Shown here one piece after another: positions 1 to 8,363 of a stretch of 51,066 nucleotides of DNA. Within the stretch, counting starts at the first letter, position 1. Each line of letters starts with the position of its first letter. The translations under genes and the position numbers were made by a program. This DNA comes from an uncultured Opitutales bacterium (GTDB taxonomy: Bacteria; Verrucomicrobiota; Verrucomicrobiia; Opitutales; Intestinicryptomonadaceae). Location of the stretch: assembly GCA_900547395.1 (NCBI GenBank), contig URGP01000019.1, forward strand, positions 1 to 51,066, read 5' to 3'. The notes below the pieces were generated by a model. It was not told the DNA's origin. It worked only from the letters and a program-made list of their open reading frames with translations, and did no database searches.

Positions 1-79
1 TCCTTCTTTGCCCTCCTTTTTTTTATCCATTCCACAATCTTTGACGTAGAGCGCTTTTTTGTTTGTGTTTATAAGGATT

Positions 80-382
80 TCAGCCGATTTCTTCTGCCGT
101 GTCAAAAAGATTTACGCCATAGTCAACGCACTTGTGCAAAAGCCTTATCATTTCTTTTTCGTCTTTTGCCTTGCTGCGGTTGTAATTCATGCCCATGCAG
201 CCGAATCCGAGCGGCGCAACCTTCATTGCCGCAGACCCCGTTCCGAGCGTCCTGTATTCAGGCGACGATTTTTCTTCCTTCAAATCTTTGGCGTCGGCTT
301 TGCCGAAAAATGGCTTTGCAACCAAAAGCGCGCTAAAAATCCCTGCCGTTTTAAAAAAATCCCTGCGACCGGTTTTTATCAT
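80..382 (-). pseudogene. Truncated aldo/keto reductase with Tat signal
   Basis: The 100-residue frame begins with a twin-arginine export signal (RRDFFK at residues 6-11 followed by a hydrophobic stretch). It then enters an aldo/keto reductase N-terminus, with the first beta strand around LGFGCMGMN and the catalytic-Asp motif FDTAE near residue 95. It stops at a TGA right after that motif, whereas family members run to about 300-330 residues with the catalytic Tyr, Lys and His further on. The next frame stays open to the left edge but shows no recognisable continuation of the barrel. I read this as the remnant of an exported NADPH-dependent oxidoreductase broken by a deletion or frameshift. 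It lies in the same direction as, and downstream of, the flavodoxin gene, a common pairing for such reductases. A sequencing error is the alternative. Confidence 0.65.
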
Positions 383-442
383 AATTCCTCCTTAATGTAT
401 TGAAAATCTTTCGTTAAAACTAAAATTTTTTTCAACAACTTT

Positions 443-916
443 TCAGGATATGGCGTTTATTCTTTTTAGCCATTTTTCGGCTTCTTTTTCTGCATCTTTT
501 ACCGAGCCGCCCCTTATCGGCAGGGCTTCGAGAATTTCTGAATTGGGGCACAGTTTTTTTATGTCGCTTAAAGAGCGTCCCATGCGGCTTCCTTCGTGCG
601 TCATAAATGGCGCAATCTTCTTGCCTGATAGATTGTTTTTGAAAATGAATGTGCGAATGGGAGACGACACCGTTCCCCACCAGTTCGGGGAGCCGATTAG
701 TATCATGTCGTAGTCCGAAATATTTGGAATTTTTGTTTTGATTGGCGGAGTGTAGCCTGCGTCTGTTTCCTTTTTTGCGATATCGACGGTTTGCCTGTAA
801 GAATCGGGGTACGGCTTTTCAGGCAGGATTTCCAAGATGTCGGCATTTGAAAGCCTTTTTATAGTGTTTGCCAAAAAGCGGGTGTTTCCGCTCCAGGAGT
901 AATAGACTATCAGCAT
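443..916 (-). CDS. Flavodoxin-family protein
   Basis: About 157 residues from the chosen start. The N-terminal strand and phosphate-binding loop for FMN read MLIVYYSWSGNT, and a second flavin loop, LIGSPNWWGTVSSP, lies in the middle; both are typical of the flavodoxin_4-like group of small electron carriers or flavin reductases. A longer frame begins at 961, but the start at 916 fits both the family and an AAAGGA ribosome site a few bases upstream. It sits between a truncated aldo/keto reductase (downstream, same strand) and a truncated AraC regulator (divergent). Such clusters are often AraC-regulated redox or detoxification modules. This member looks intact although both neighbours are damaged. 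The electron partner is unknown. Confidence 0.8.
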   Translation of the reverse strand: MLIVYYSWSGNTRFLANTIKRLSNADILEILPEKPYPDSYRQTVDIAKKETDAGYTPPIKTKIPNISDYDMILIGSPNWWGTVSSPIRTFIFKNNLSGKKIAPFMTHEGSRMGRSLSDIKKLCPNSEILEALPIRGGSVKDAEKEAEKWLKRINAIS

Positions 917-995
917 TTTTTGTCCTTTCTTTTCGGGAGTTTGGGCGCATAGTTCCCTCATTGCGAAGAGGGCGGTCGTCGGCGGAGAAGAAACC

Positions 996-1670
996 GTGTA
1001 TCATGAAAACCAGTGTCTTGTTTCGGGCATAGAAGTTCCAGGAACGAGCTGCGTTATGGAGGCAAGCCCGCAAAAGCCGCTCATAACGCTTTCGGTAGAT
1101 TTGGATATCGGAGCGGTTTCGCAAATGATTGCTGAAATGCCTCTTGAAAAAATAAGCGGTTCGGGGCTTTGCAAGGGGCTTGCGGTGGCGGACGCCGACG
1201 AGGGAATGTTTGGCGCGTTTTTGAGGCTTGTGGAGCTTTTGGACAAAGATGGCGAAAGGGACGTTTTGGCTCCCATTGTAATTCGCGAAATTTATTCGCG
1301 CGTTCTGATAAGCCCAATGGGCAGGCATGTGCGCGAATTTTGCACGGTGGGAACCGAAAGCAACAGAATTTCCCGCGCGGTAAAATGGCTCAAAGAAAAT
1401 TTCACAAAATCTTTCCAAGTAGAAGATTTGGCAAAGTATGTTAACATGGCGCCGACAACTTTCCACAGGCGGTTCAAAAAAATTACATCCACAAGCCCGA
1501 TACAATATCAGAAAGCCCTGCGCCTTCACGAGGCAAAAAGGATTATGATAGCCGAAAGCGCGGGAATTGCCGAAGCCGCATATTCGGTCGGCTATGAAAG
1601 CCCGACCCAGTTCAGCAGGGAATATAAAAGGCTCTTCGGCGTCTCTCCAAAACAGGACATTTCAAAATAG
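996..1670 (+). pseudogene. 5'-truncated AraC-family transcriptional regulator
   Basis: The C-terminal half is a clear AraC/XylS double helix-turn-helix: VEDLAKYVNMAPTTFHRRFKK for the first unit and IAEAAYSVGYESPTQFSREYKRLFG for the second. The N-terminal part matches the AraC_N type sensor domain (HENQCLVSGIEVPGTSC, then SPQKPLITLSVDLD). Homology continues upstream of the GTG at 996 (in-frame KRAVVGGEE just before it) but there is no ATG before the stop at 903-905, and roughly 50-60 residues of the usual sensor domain are missing. The GTG has a GGAG nine bases upstream, so a shortened protein could still be made. The missing 5' end coincides with the start of the divergent flavodoxin gene, suggesting a deletion here. 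Confidence 0.65.
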
Positions 1671-1676
1671 GGCGCA

Positions 1677-2579
1677 TCACGCCAGCTTTTTGGCAAGGGA
1701 TATTGCGCTTGCCAAGCTTTTGCAGTCCGCCAGCCCTTTGCCCGCAATCCCGAAAGCCGTTCCGTGGTCGGGGCTTGTCCTGATAAATTTTAAGCCCATT
1801 GAAACGTTTACGGCGTTATCGAAATCAACCGCCTTCAAGGGCGCAAGCCCCTGGTCGTGGTACATCGCAACCGCCGCGTCAAATTCTCCCCTTAGCATTC
1901 TGTTAAACACTGTGTCAGGGGGCAGGGCGGAGCTTAATCCCGAATATTTTTTGCGCAAAACATCGGCGAGCGGATTTATGACATCGCGCTCTTCGCTTCC
2001 CAGCATCCCGTCTTCGCCCGCGTGCGGGTTTAATCCGCAAAGCGCAATGTTTGGGACGGCTTTTTCGCGTACTTTCTCGGCGAGAATTGCCGCGCATTCA
2101 ACCGCGCGGGATATGTTTTCTTTTGAAATCGAACGCGGAACATCTTTTAGCGGAATATGCCATGTCGCAAGAGCCACTATCATTTTTGAGCCTACAAAAC
2201 TCATTACTGCGTTTCCGCCCCATCTTTTTTGGAAAAATTCGGTCTGCCCTATGAAGTCAGGGCATACTTGCGCCATGCAAATTTTGCTTACGGGAGCCGT
2301 TGCAACCGAAGAATATCTGCCTTCAAGGCATCCTTTGGCGGCAAATTCCATGGCGTCCAACGCAAGCTGCGCGCCTTCTTTGCAGGGCTTGCCAAACTTA
2401 AAGTCGGCATTTGTCTTGATTTCAAATTTTCCGACACAGTCGGGCAGGGCGTCCAAAAATTTGGCATGCGCCAAGACTTCGACGCCTTTTGCGTCTTCCG
2501 CATGGGTTTCCGCCCAAGACTTTATAATTTCAGGGCCTATTCCCGACGGGTCTCCTATTGTCAGGGCGATTTTTTTCAT
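1677..2579 (-). CDS. pdxA: 4-hydroxythreonine-4-phosphate dehydrogenase PdxA
   Basis: NAD-dependent oxidation and decarboxylation step of DXP-dependent pyridoxal 5'-phosphate synthesis, cytoplasmic. 300 residues, slightly shorter than the usual 320-330. It starts with the family signature IGDPSGIGPE. The three metal-ligand histidines are visible in ATWHIPL, GLNPHAGEDG and MYHDQGLAP, and GQTEFF and RTSPDHGTA are also conserved. The gene follows lpxA on the same strand with a 3-nt gap, so the two are probably co-transcribed. Its stop lies only a few bases from the convergent end of the AraC remnant, with no obvious terminator between. No irregularities. Confidence 0.95.
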   Translation of the reverse strand: MKKIALTIGDPSGIGPEIIKSWAETHAEDAKGVEVLAHAKFLDALPDCVGKFEIKTNADFKFGKPCKEGAQLALDAMEFAAKGCLEGRYSSVATAPVSKICMAQVCPDFIGQTEFFQKRWGGNAVMSFVGSKMIVALATWHIPLKDVPRSISKENISRAVECAAILAEKVREKAVPNIALCGLNPHAGEDGMLGSEERDVINPLADVLRKKYSGLSSALPPDTVFNRMLRGEFDAAVAMYHDQGLAPLKAVDFDNAVNVSMGLKFIRTSPDHGTAFGIAGKGLADCKSLASAISLAKKLA

Positions 2580-2582
2580 AAA

Positions 2583-3383
2583 TCAGTCTTCGTTGCGCGA
2601 ACGCGGGCGAACTATGCCTTTGCTGTTTTCATTTTCAAAAAAGAAACGCATAAATGTTTTTCCCTCGTTTGTCTTTGCAAGCCCCGAATCGAACGCCTCT
2701 TTTGCGTTTTTGCGGGGATTGCCGCCGCCATAGACCAAGGCGTACAGCTTTTTTAACTCCGCTATGGCTTCTCTTGCGACTTTTCTTCGGATAAGCCCCA
2801 CGAGGTTGAATCCCGCAATGTTGTTGCGCGAAAGCGAGTTTACGAAAGGCGGAACGTCCAAACTAAGCGCGGAATTTCCGCTTAGCATCGCGCCTTCACC
2901 AACCCTTATTTTTTGGTGAAGCATTACGCCGCCCGAAATGAATGTGTCATTGCCTACTTCCACAAAACCGCCCGCCGCTGAAAAAGGAGCCATAATTACC
3001 CTGTCGCCGAAAACGCAGTCATGACCTATGTGGGCATTCGCCATGATGAGGCAGTTTTTGCCGATTTTGGTTGAGGCGTTTTCTTTTGTTGCGCGGTGGA
3101 TTGTCGCTCCTTCCCTTACAACCGAGCCGTCTCCGATTTCAACATAAGAAATTGTGGATTTATCGAAATGCAAATCCTGCGGAAGCCCCGCTATCGTTGT
3201 AAAAGAAGAAATCGTGCAGTTTGCGCCAATCTTTGCACCCGAACATAAACGGGCATGAGGCTCTATGATAGATCCTGCGCCGACTTCCGCGCCGTTTTCA
3301 ATAATCGCATACGCGCCGACTTCCGCCGTCGGGTCGATTTTTGCGTTTTCGCCAATAATAGCAGTGGGATGAATGCTTGCCAT
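2583..3383 (-). CDS. lpxA: Acyl-ACP--UDP-N-acetylglucosamine O-acyltransferase LpxA
   Basis: First committed acylation of lipid A synthesis, in the cytoplasm, implying an LPS-bearing outer membrane. 266 residues. The first two thirds are left-handed parallel beta-helix hexapeptide repeats (IHPTAIIGENAKIDPTAEVG and onward). The catalytic region reads ANAHIGHDC, with His118 and His121 aligning with the two conserved histidines of E. coli LpxA (the second is the general base). The C-terminal helical region (SRNNIAGFNLVGLIRRK) is also characteristic. In many genomes lpxA sits with lpxD/fabZ; here it is paired with pdxA only, which is unusual. The start is the only ATG fitting the first hexapeptide. 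Confidence 0.95.
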   Translation of the reverse strand: MASIHPTAIIGENAKIDPTAEVGAYAIIENGAEVGAGSIIEPHARLCSGAKIGANCTISSFTTIAGLPQDLHFDKSTISYVEIGDGSVVREGATIHRATKENASTKIGKNCLIMANAHIGHDCVFGDRVIMAPFSAAGGFVEVGNDTFISGGVMLHQKIRVGEGAMLSGNSALSLDVPPFVNSLSRNNIAGFNLVGLIRRKVAREAIAELKKLYALVYGGGNPRKNAKEAFDSGLAKTNEGKTFMRFFFENENSKGIVRPRSRNED

Positions 3384-3440
3384 ATTTTAAATAAGTTAAA
3401 AAAACAATACTCCCTTTGCCACAAATATAAAGCAAAAACG

Positions 3441-3480
3441 AACAAAAGGTCTATCAAAATTTGACAGACCTTTTGTTTTT
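3441..3480. terminator. Bidirectional intrinsic terminator
   Basis: An 11-bp perfect arm pair (ACAAAAGGTCT at 3442-3452 and its complement at 3466-3476) with a partly paired loop is followed by a T-rich run on the plus strand and a weaker T-rich stretch on the minus strand. It lies just past the stop of the transglutaminase-like gene at 3482 and upstream of lpxA, so it should separate those two minus-strand units. Confidence 0.7.
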
Positions 3481-3481
3481 A

Positions 3482-5728
3482 TTATTCAAAATATTTACTT
3501 GCAATAGGCAAAATTCCCATATTTCTACATTGAGAAATATCTATTATTCTAAAATTATCTAATATGTTGTTTTTTCTATCATAATTTAGACCGTAATTTT
3601 TTTCCAAAATATCAACTGCTTCTAAATTTTCTTGCCTTTTTTCTAAATTTTTCATGCCCGCAAGAATAGCGTCTTTTAATGACCTTCCTGTTCCAATTAA
3701 GGTAGTTTCAATTGGAAGTATCTTATTATTATAAATTATACCGCAATACATGTGTCCTGGGGCAACGATTAAACAAGGTCGTAATCCTATGTTTTTAAAT
3801 ATCGATGCAAATAATATACTCCCATCCGCGCAATTAGCTTGCTGAGAATTTATCGTTTCATCGATAAATCTTACACGTTGTGATATTACAATATTTTCAC
3901 TATCATCAGGTAGACTTTCTGTATAACTACTATATTTAATACCCCTCTTTTGAAGTACGGTCCAAATGGCATTTAATTGTTTTGTTATTCCATCAATTCC
4001 TTCTTGTTCTCCCGAAAAAGAATTTAATAAACCCAAATTCAAGGCTTCTTGTTTTATGTCTTTTATCATTGGGTGATGTTCGTTTACAAATGCTGCGAAC
4101 ATATTGTCATAGTTTCTTACAACATCATAAACTGGATCTTTTGCACGCATTAATACATCGTTTACTGGATGTACAACGAGGGTTGCCATTTCTGTATTTT
4201 CATCTTGATTGTCTAACTGATATTTAATTTTTATATTTATGGCAATAGGTTCTTTTATTTCTTTTAATCTTTTAAAATTCCAATCTATTTTAGGATATAC
4301 AAAAAATTCATTCTTTCGTAAATCTTCTAACGGAATTTTTTGTGTAGATGTACTTAATTTAAAAATATCACTATTTGTAGATATTGTTAATTTTAGATCA
4401 GAAGAGTCAAAGCCATTTGATTCATTAATTTTTATTTTAAAACCTAGAAATGGGTTTCCATTGGAAAGGACAGTATCTAAATTTTTTAGAGATTGAATTT
4501 TTCTTAGAGGAAATAATGCAAGTCCTTGCTCTGAATGAAATTCCATTTTAGATAATATCACAGAAGGAAAAATTTTGCCATTAAACATTGAACAAAATTC
4601 TAAATCAGCATAAACTAATGGTGGTTTTATACTTAATATGGATTTTATAGACTTTTTTATGTTTCCGGTCGATGCTTTAACATCTAGTGAAATTGCTTCG
4701 TCTGCTTTTAATTTTACCAATTCATCAATATTCCAATCAAGGTTTGGAATAAATATAGTTTGTTCCGTTGAAAGAGATATAAGTTCATCTTTCTCATATT
4801 TGCCTATAATTTTATCATCAGCTTTTATTTCTAATTTTAGAGGTATTTTCTTTATAACATTGTCTGCTTTTGGCGAAAATCTTAATTGTACAGGATTGGA
4901 TTTATTGTCGCCATTTATTAAACGTCCAGAATAAACATTTGGAGATATGTCAATTTTAAGATCAAATTTAGGGGTGCGCAGATCATTAATTGTTTCTGTA
5001 TTTAATAATGAAATATTAAATTCCATATATTTCATTTTTGGGGTAATAAATTTAATAGTATCCCCTTCTAATTCTAAAACGGCTCCACGTATTTTTTTAC
5101 CTTCTTTTGATGTCCATAATTTAATCATTTCAGGTTTTACTAGTGCGTTTATTGTATCCCTCACAATTTTTTTAATAGCTTCTCCTTTTATGACCTTGGC
5201 TGTCCCTCGAGAAAAAAGATCTCTGCCTTCTGCTCTATTTGCTTCTCTGCTTACTAAACGATAACCTCCTCCTTCGTCAAAACTTTTAACTTTTGAATCT
5301 TCTTGGGACATTAATCTTTTCCCTTCTTTTACCATTTTACTTCCATCGGAAATAAGTTTATTGGCTTCTTTTTCCGCCTTTTTTATATTTTCAGGATATT
5401 GTAATTGGTAATAGTCAAAAAGTGCTTTTTCGTATGACTCTGAAGAATACTTTTCTTTTAATCCTCGTGTCCATGCATCTATTCTGCTTGTATCTTTCCC
5501 AAACCCATCATCTATGTCATCGTTAGGGTTAAAGTTTGCCGATGGGACAAAATCGTTTTTATTTTGTCTTTGTTCTGTATGGGATGTATTTTTTTTACTT
5601 TTCTTCGGGTCATAGGATGCGGCAACTAAAGTATTTGAGCATAGTAAAAGTAATAAAATTAGTGTAATAAGAGTGAATATTGTGTTTGTTATTTTTTTCA
5701 TAAAAGAGAGAAATTTTTTTTGTTTCAT
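3482..5728 (-). CDS. Large exported transglutaminase-like domain protein
   Basis: 748 residues with an N-terminal hydrophobic segment (about residues 12-37) that acts as signal peptide or anchor. The C-terminal part carries a transglutaminase/cysteine-protease-like core: Cys633 in QANCADGS, His659 in PGHMYCG and Glu674 in LPIETT, in the order of the papain-like triad. The middle (about 240-560) has two related beta-rich segments sharing an I-x-P-x-x-DWN-x-x-x-L motif, suggesting an internal duplication. Residues 100-200 are charged and helical. Base composition is far more AT-rich than the neighbours, suggesting lateral acquisition. It is divergent from an HTH gene. I cannot name the family beyond the core domain or give a substrate; cell-surface protein processing is possible. 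ATGs at 5728 and 5701 are both feasible. Confidence 0.7.
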   Translation of the reverse strand: MKQKKFLSFMKKITNTIFTLITLILLLLLCSNTLVAASYDPKKSKKNTSHTEQRQNKNDFVPSANFNPNDDIDDGFGKDTSRIDAWTRGLKEKYSSESYEKALFDYYQLQYPENIKKAEKEANKLISDGSKMVKEGKRLMSQEDSKVKSFDEGGGYRLVSREANRAEGRDLFSRGTAKVIKGEAIKKIVRDTINALVKPEMIKLWTSKEGKKIRGAVLELEGDTIKFITPKMKYMEFNISLLNTETINDLRTPKFDLKIDISPNVYSGRLINGDNKSNPVQLRFSPKADNVIKKIPLKLEIKADDKIIGKYEKDELISLSTEQTIFIPNLDWNIDELVKLKADEAISLDVKASTGNIKKSIKSILSIKPPLVYADLEFCSMFNGKIFPSVILSKMEFHSEQGLALFPLRKIQSLKNLDTVLSNGNPFLGFKIKINESNGFDSSDLKLTISTNSDIFKLSTSTQKIPLEDLRKNEFFVYPKIDWNFKRLKEIKEPIAINIKIKYQLDNQDENTEMATLVVHPVNDVLMRAKDPVYDVVRNYDNMFAAFVNEHHPMIKDIKQEALNLGLLNSFSGEQEGIDGITKQLNAIWTVLQKRGIKYSSYTESLPDDSENIVISQRVRFIDETINSQQANCADGSILFASIFKNIGLRPCLIVAPGHMYCGIIYNNKILPIETTLIGTGRSLKDAILAGMKNLEKRQENLEAVDILEKNYGLNYDRKNNILDNFRIIDISQCRNMGILPIASKYFE

Positions 5729-5734
5729 GTTTCT

Positions 5735-5761
5735 ATTTAAATCTAAAATTTGGATTTAAAT
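5735..5761. promoter_or_regulatory. Inverted repeat in divergent promoter region
   Basis: ATTTAAATC at 5735-5743 and GATTTAAAT at 5753-5761 form a perfect 9-bp inverted repeat with a 9-bp spacer. It lies just upstream of the transglutaminase-like gene and about 65 bp upstream of the divergent HTH gene. The placement fits an operator for the neighbouring HTH protein, but the whole region is very AT-rich, so chance palindromes are easy. Confidence 0.35.
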
Positions 5762-5826
5762 TGAAAACTGTCAATCTTAAAAAATTGATTCGTTTTTAAA
5801 TTTCAATTTGAATCTGTATTTAATTT

Positions 5827-6219
5827 ATGCAAAATTACCTTTATACGGAATTCATTGAAGCCTGTAATAAGTCGGGAGTTGCGCCGTCGTCATGGGCGGA
5901 GCAGAATGGTCTCAACAAGACCATGCCGACGAATTTAAAGCAAGGCGTTCGCCCTTCTACTGAGACTTTGAAAAAACTTTTAAACGAGTGGGATAACGAT
6001 GAATTTGGCGTAAAAATTTTAAACGCGTATTTGAAAGATGAAATTGAGCGCGTAGGTTGCAACTTGGACGTAATTGAGCCTATAATTAAGGGCAGGCATT
6101 CAACTTCAACTCTTGACGACGATCTAAAAATTGTCGCCGAATTTTTGCAGAGAAGACCCATGCGCGAATCCATACACATGCTTTCTCAAATTTTGAAATC
6201 GGTTCCCAAAAAAGACTGA
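5827..6219 (+). CDS. Small XRE-like helix-turn-helix protein
   Basis: 130 residues. Residues about 8-50 (FIEACNKSGVAPSSWAEQNG, then a basic NLKQGVRPSTETLKKLL) follow the five-helix pattern of Cro/CI-type DNA-binding domains, including the typical PS-ETL-KLL fourth helix. The C-terminal 70 residues are charged and helical with no recognised domain, perhaps for dimerisation. It is transcribed divergently from the large transglutaminase-like gene with about 100 bp between them, which suggests local regulation. A terminator follows at 6309. No RBS is obvious. It resembles small phage-type repressors, but there is no other phage gene nearby. Confidence 0.6.
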   Translation: MQNYLYTEFIEACNKSGVAPSSWAEQNGLNKTMPTNLKQGVRPSTETLKKLLNEWDNDEFGVKILNAYLKDEIERVGCNLDVIEPIIKGRHSTSTLDDDLKIVAEFLQRRPMRESIHMLSQILKSVPKKD

Positions 6220-6308
6220 TTTTAGCGCATTCTTTTTATCATATATTAAAATTTGTCCTTTAAGCAGTTTTTTTGCAGATTTTTTTATAAAACGAAAATT
6301 TCAACTAC

Positions 6309-6339
6309 GCCGTTTGCAAAATGCAAGCGGCTTTTTTTG
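6309..6339 (+). terminator. Intrinsic terminator after HTH gene
   Basis: GCCGTTTGCA and TGCAAGCGGC pair (one mismatch or wobble) across a 3-nt loop at 6309-6331 and are followed by seven Ts. It ends the HTH transcript. The remaining gap up to atpB at 6502 is AT-rich and holds a possible promoter for the ATP synthase operon. Confidence 0.8.
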
Positions 6340-6459
6340 TCGCTTATTGATTAAAGTGTTTTTTTTGTTTAAGATAAACTTTGTTTTTGTCGTTTAGCAG
6401 TTTATGGTTTTTATTTTGGATTTTTTTGAATGGGCTGTTTTGAAAAAAACTTATTTTAT

Positions 6460-6491
6460 TTGACAAATTGCGGGGGCGGTGCGAATATCAT
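6460..6491 (+). promoter_or_regulatory. Possible promoter of the ATP synthase operon
   Basis: A consensus -35 (TTGACA, 6460-6465) lies shortly before atpB. The -10 is ambiguous: GAATAT at 17-bp spacing, or the better TATCAT (6486-6491) at a long 20-bp spacing. Either would leave a very short leader before the ATG at 6502, which has no Shine-Dalgarno sequence. Confidence 0.35.
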
Positions 6492-6501
6492 TCATTAAAA
6501 A

Positions 6502-7560
6502 ATGGCGCACTTTATCGATTATTTTAAGATAAAATTTATTCGCAATTTGCTTCGGCTTGGTTGCATTTCATCGTTATTTTTTGCGTCGAACGGAGCATAT
6601 GCCTCTGCGTCTTTGAAGCCCGATGTCATGTTCAGGGTTTGGGGAATGCCCATAACAAATTCAATGCTTACGGCGGCGGCTTTTTGTATTTTCATCGCTT
6701 TGTTTTTCAGGTTCGTGTTGCTGAAAGGCGGCGCGAAAGAAGTCCCGTCAAAGGGGCAGGTTATCGTTGAAACTTTGATTGACGCAATAGGCAATGTTTT
6801 ATCCCCCATCATGGGAAAGCGCGCCTACAAGGGGGCGGCTCCTTATTTAATATGTCTTTTCACTTTTATTTTGGCAATGAATTTGGGAAGTCTCCTGCCA
6901 GGGGTTGGCACTATTGGCGAGGAAAAAACTCAAATAGTTTCCGCCGAAGATGCGCCAAAGTATGAAGCGCAGGGCTTTCATATTGAGCATATGGAAAGCG
7001 GAGAGTTGAAGGCTGAAAAGTTTTCGCCTTTCATCCGCCCCGCGCATACCGACTTAAACATGACGCTTGCGCTTTCTCTCATTTCGTTTTTCCTCTTCTT
7101 TTATTTTGTAAAGAAGTATGCGGGTTTTGGCGCGCTCTATCACGACTGGTTCGGCAACAAGGCAAACAAAAGCGAAGTTCCCGCCCTCATGTATTACATG
7201 CTGTTCCCCATATTTTTTGCGGTCGGGTTTATCGAAGTGATTTCCGCATGCGTGCGTCCGATATCGCTTTCTTTTAGGTTGTTTGGCAATGTCTTTGGCG
7301 GGGAAACCCTATTGGAAGCCATGCACTCGATGGCGTGGAGCGGGGGCGCGATGCAGTTTATTTCGTGGCTTGTGCCTCTGCCGTTCTACTTCTTGGAGCT
7401 TTTGGTGGCGTGTGTGCAAGCCTTCGTATTCACTCTTCTTACAGCCCTTTACATAGGGCTTATCACAAACCACGGCGAAGACCATGACGCCCATCCGAGC
7501 GGGGAAACTTTGAAACTCGAACATTCTGAGGCGTTGGAGCAGACTTTGAGCGAGAAATAA
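6502..7560 (+). CDS. atpB: ATP synthase F0 subunit a
   Basis: Membrane subunit that forms the proton half-channels against the c-ring. 352 residues, longer than the usual 240-290. The N-terminus contains a hydrophobic segment resembling a signal peptide (residues 13-36). The essential arginine is Arg259 in SLSFRLFGNVFGGE, in the fourth canonical helix. A soluble, charged insertion of about 45 residues (about 136-181) lies between early helices, and a short His/Glu-rich tail follows the last helix. First gene of atpBEFHAGDC; no atpI is visible upstream. No RBS is seen before the ATG. The loop insertion is the only oddity. Confidence 0.95.
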   Translation: MAHFIDYFKIKFIRNLLRLGCISSLFFASNGAYASASLKPDVMFRVWGMPITNSMLTAAAFCIFIALFFRFVLLKGGAKEVPSKGQVIVETLIDAIGNVLSPIMGKRAYKGAAPYLICLFTFILAMNLGSLLPGVGTIGEEKTQIVSAEDAPKYEAQGFHIEHMESGELKAEKFSPFIRPAHTDLNMTLALSLISFFLFFYFVKKYAGFGALYHDWFGNKANKSEVPALMYYMLFPIFFAVGFIEVISACVRPISLSFRLFGNVFGGETLLEAMHSMAWSGGAMQFISWLVPLPFYFLELLVACVQAFVFTLLTALYIGLITNHGEDHDAHPSGETLKLEHSEALEQTLSEK

Positions 7561-7595
7561 AACATTAAACATTTAACATCACGAAAGGTAAAAAA

Positions 7596-7820
7596 ATGAC
7601 AGAATTATTGGCAGAAGTTGTAAATAGCGGTGTAACGGGCAACATACACGTTGCGATAGCCTGCTTGGGCGCGGCTTTGGGCGTAGGCTTTATCGGCGCG
7701 AAGGGCGCGGAAGCTGTCGGGCGCAATCCGGGTGCGTTTACAAACATAATGATTTTCGGCATTCTTGCAATGGCGATGGCTGAAGCTATCGTGTTCTACG
7801 CAATATTTCTTGCAAAGTAA
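7596..7820 (+). CDS. atpE: ATP synthase F0 subunit c
   Basis: 74-residue proteolipid of the rotor ring, two transmembrane helices joined by the polar loop AVGRNPGA. The ion-binding carboxylate is the Glu in AMAMAEAIVFYA in helix 2. The residues that mark sodium-binding rings (Gln in helix 1, and Ser/Thr after the Glu) are replaced by Val and Ala, so proton coupling is the likelier reading. A purine-rich GAAAGG ribosome site precedes the ATG. Located between atpB and atpF as usual. Confidence 0.95.
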   Translation: MTELLAEVVNSGVTGNIHVAIACLGAALGVGFIGAKGAEAVGRNPGAFTNIMIFGILAMAMAEAIVFYAIFLAK

Positions 7821-7832
7821 TAAGCGTATTTT

Positions 7833-8363
7833 ATGAACGCGTTATTTGCAGCAGGCGGAGACAGTCTGTCGTTCCTTTCCCAATTCGGGGTGGAATGGGA
7901 TATTTTGATATCCCAGGGGCTGATGTTTGTGATATTGGCGGCAATCCTCTACAAATTCGTGTTTAAGCCTGTAATGAAAACAGCCGACGCCCGCCAAAAG
8001 AAAATCGAGCAGGGCGTTCAAGATGCCATGGAAGCGCAGCGACGCCTCCTCGAATGCGAGAAGCAGTGTTCGCAAAAGATTGCGGCGGCGGCGCAGGAGG
8101 CTTCCGAAATAATTGCAAAAACCAAAAACGACGCGAAAGCGATGCTCGAAAAGGCAAGTGCGGAAGCTTCGCAAAAATCGCTTGAAGCAATCGAAAAGGC
8201 GAAAGGCGAGATTGCCTCGGAGCGCGAAAAGATGAAATCCGAATTGAAGGCTGAGCTTTCCGCGTTGGTTGTCAAAACCGCCGAAAGCGTCTTGAAAGAG
8301 GAGCTTGACGCGGAGGCAAAATCGAGAATTGCCAAAAAATCGGCTGAAAAATTGGAAAAATAG
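7833..8363 (+). CDS. atpF: ATP synthase F0 subunit b
   Basis: Peripheral-stalk stator subunit, 176 residues. One N-terminal membrane helix (about 28-48, ISQGLMFVILAAILYKFVF) is followed by a long, Lys/Glu/Ala-rich amphipathic helix expected to dimerise and reach the delta subunit. Ends immediately before atpH with no intergenic base, so the two are translationally coupled. Only a single b-type gene is present, not the b/b' pair of phototrophs. Confidence 0.95.
   Translation: MNALFAAGGDSLSFLSQFGVEWDILISQGLMFVILAAILYKFVFKPVMKTADARQKKIEQGVQDAMEAQRRLLECEKQCSQKIAAAAQEASEIIAKTKNDAKAMLEKASAEASQKSLEAIEKAKGEIASEREKMKSELKAELSALVVKTAESVLKEELDAEAKSRIAKKSAEKLEK

Noticed and set aside
819..1529. 236-codon minus-strand open frame
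   Set aside because: Antisense to the AraC-type gene, whose HTH domain is clear.
1567..2733. 388-codon plus-strand open frame
   Set aside because: It lies antisense to pdxA and lpxA, which have full motif support, and its product is a Ser/Ala/Phe-rich mirror with no domain.
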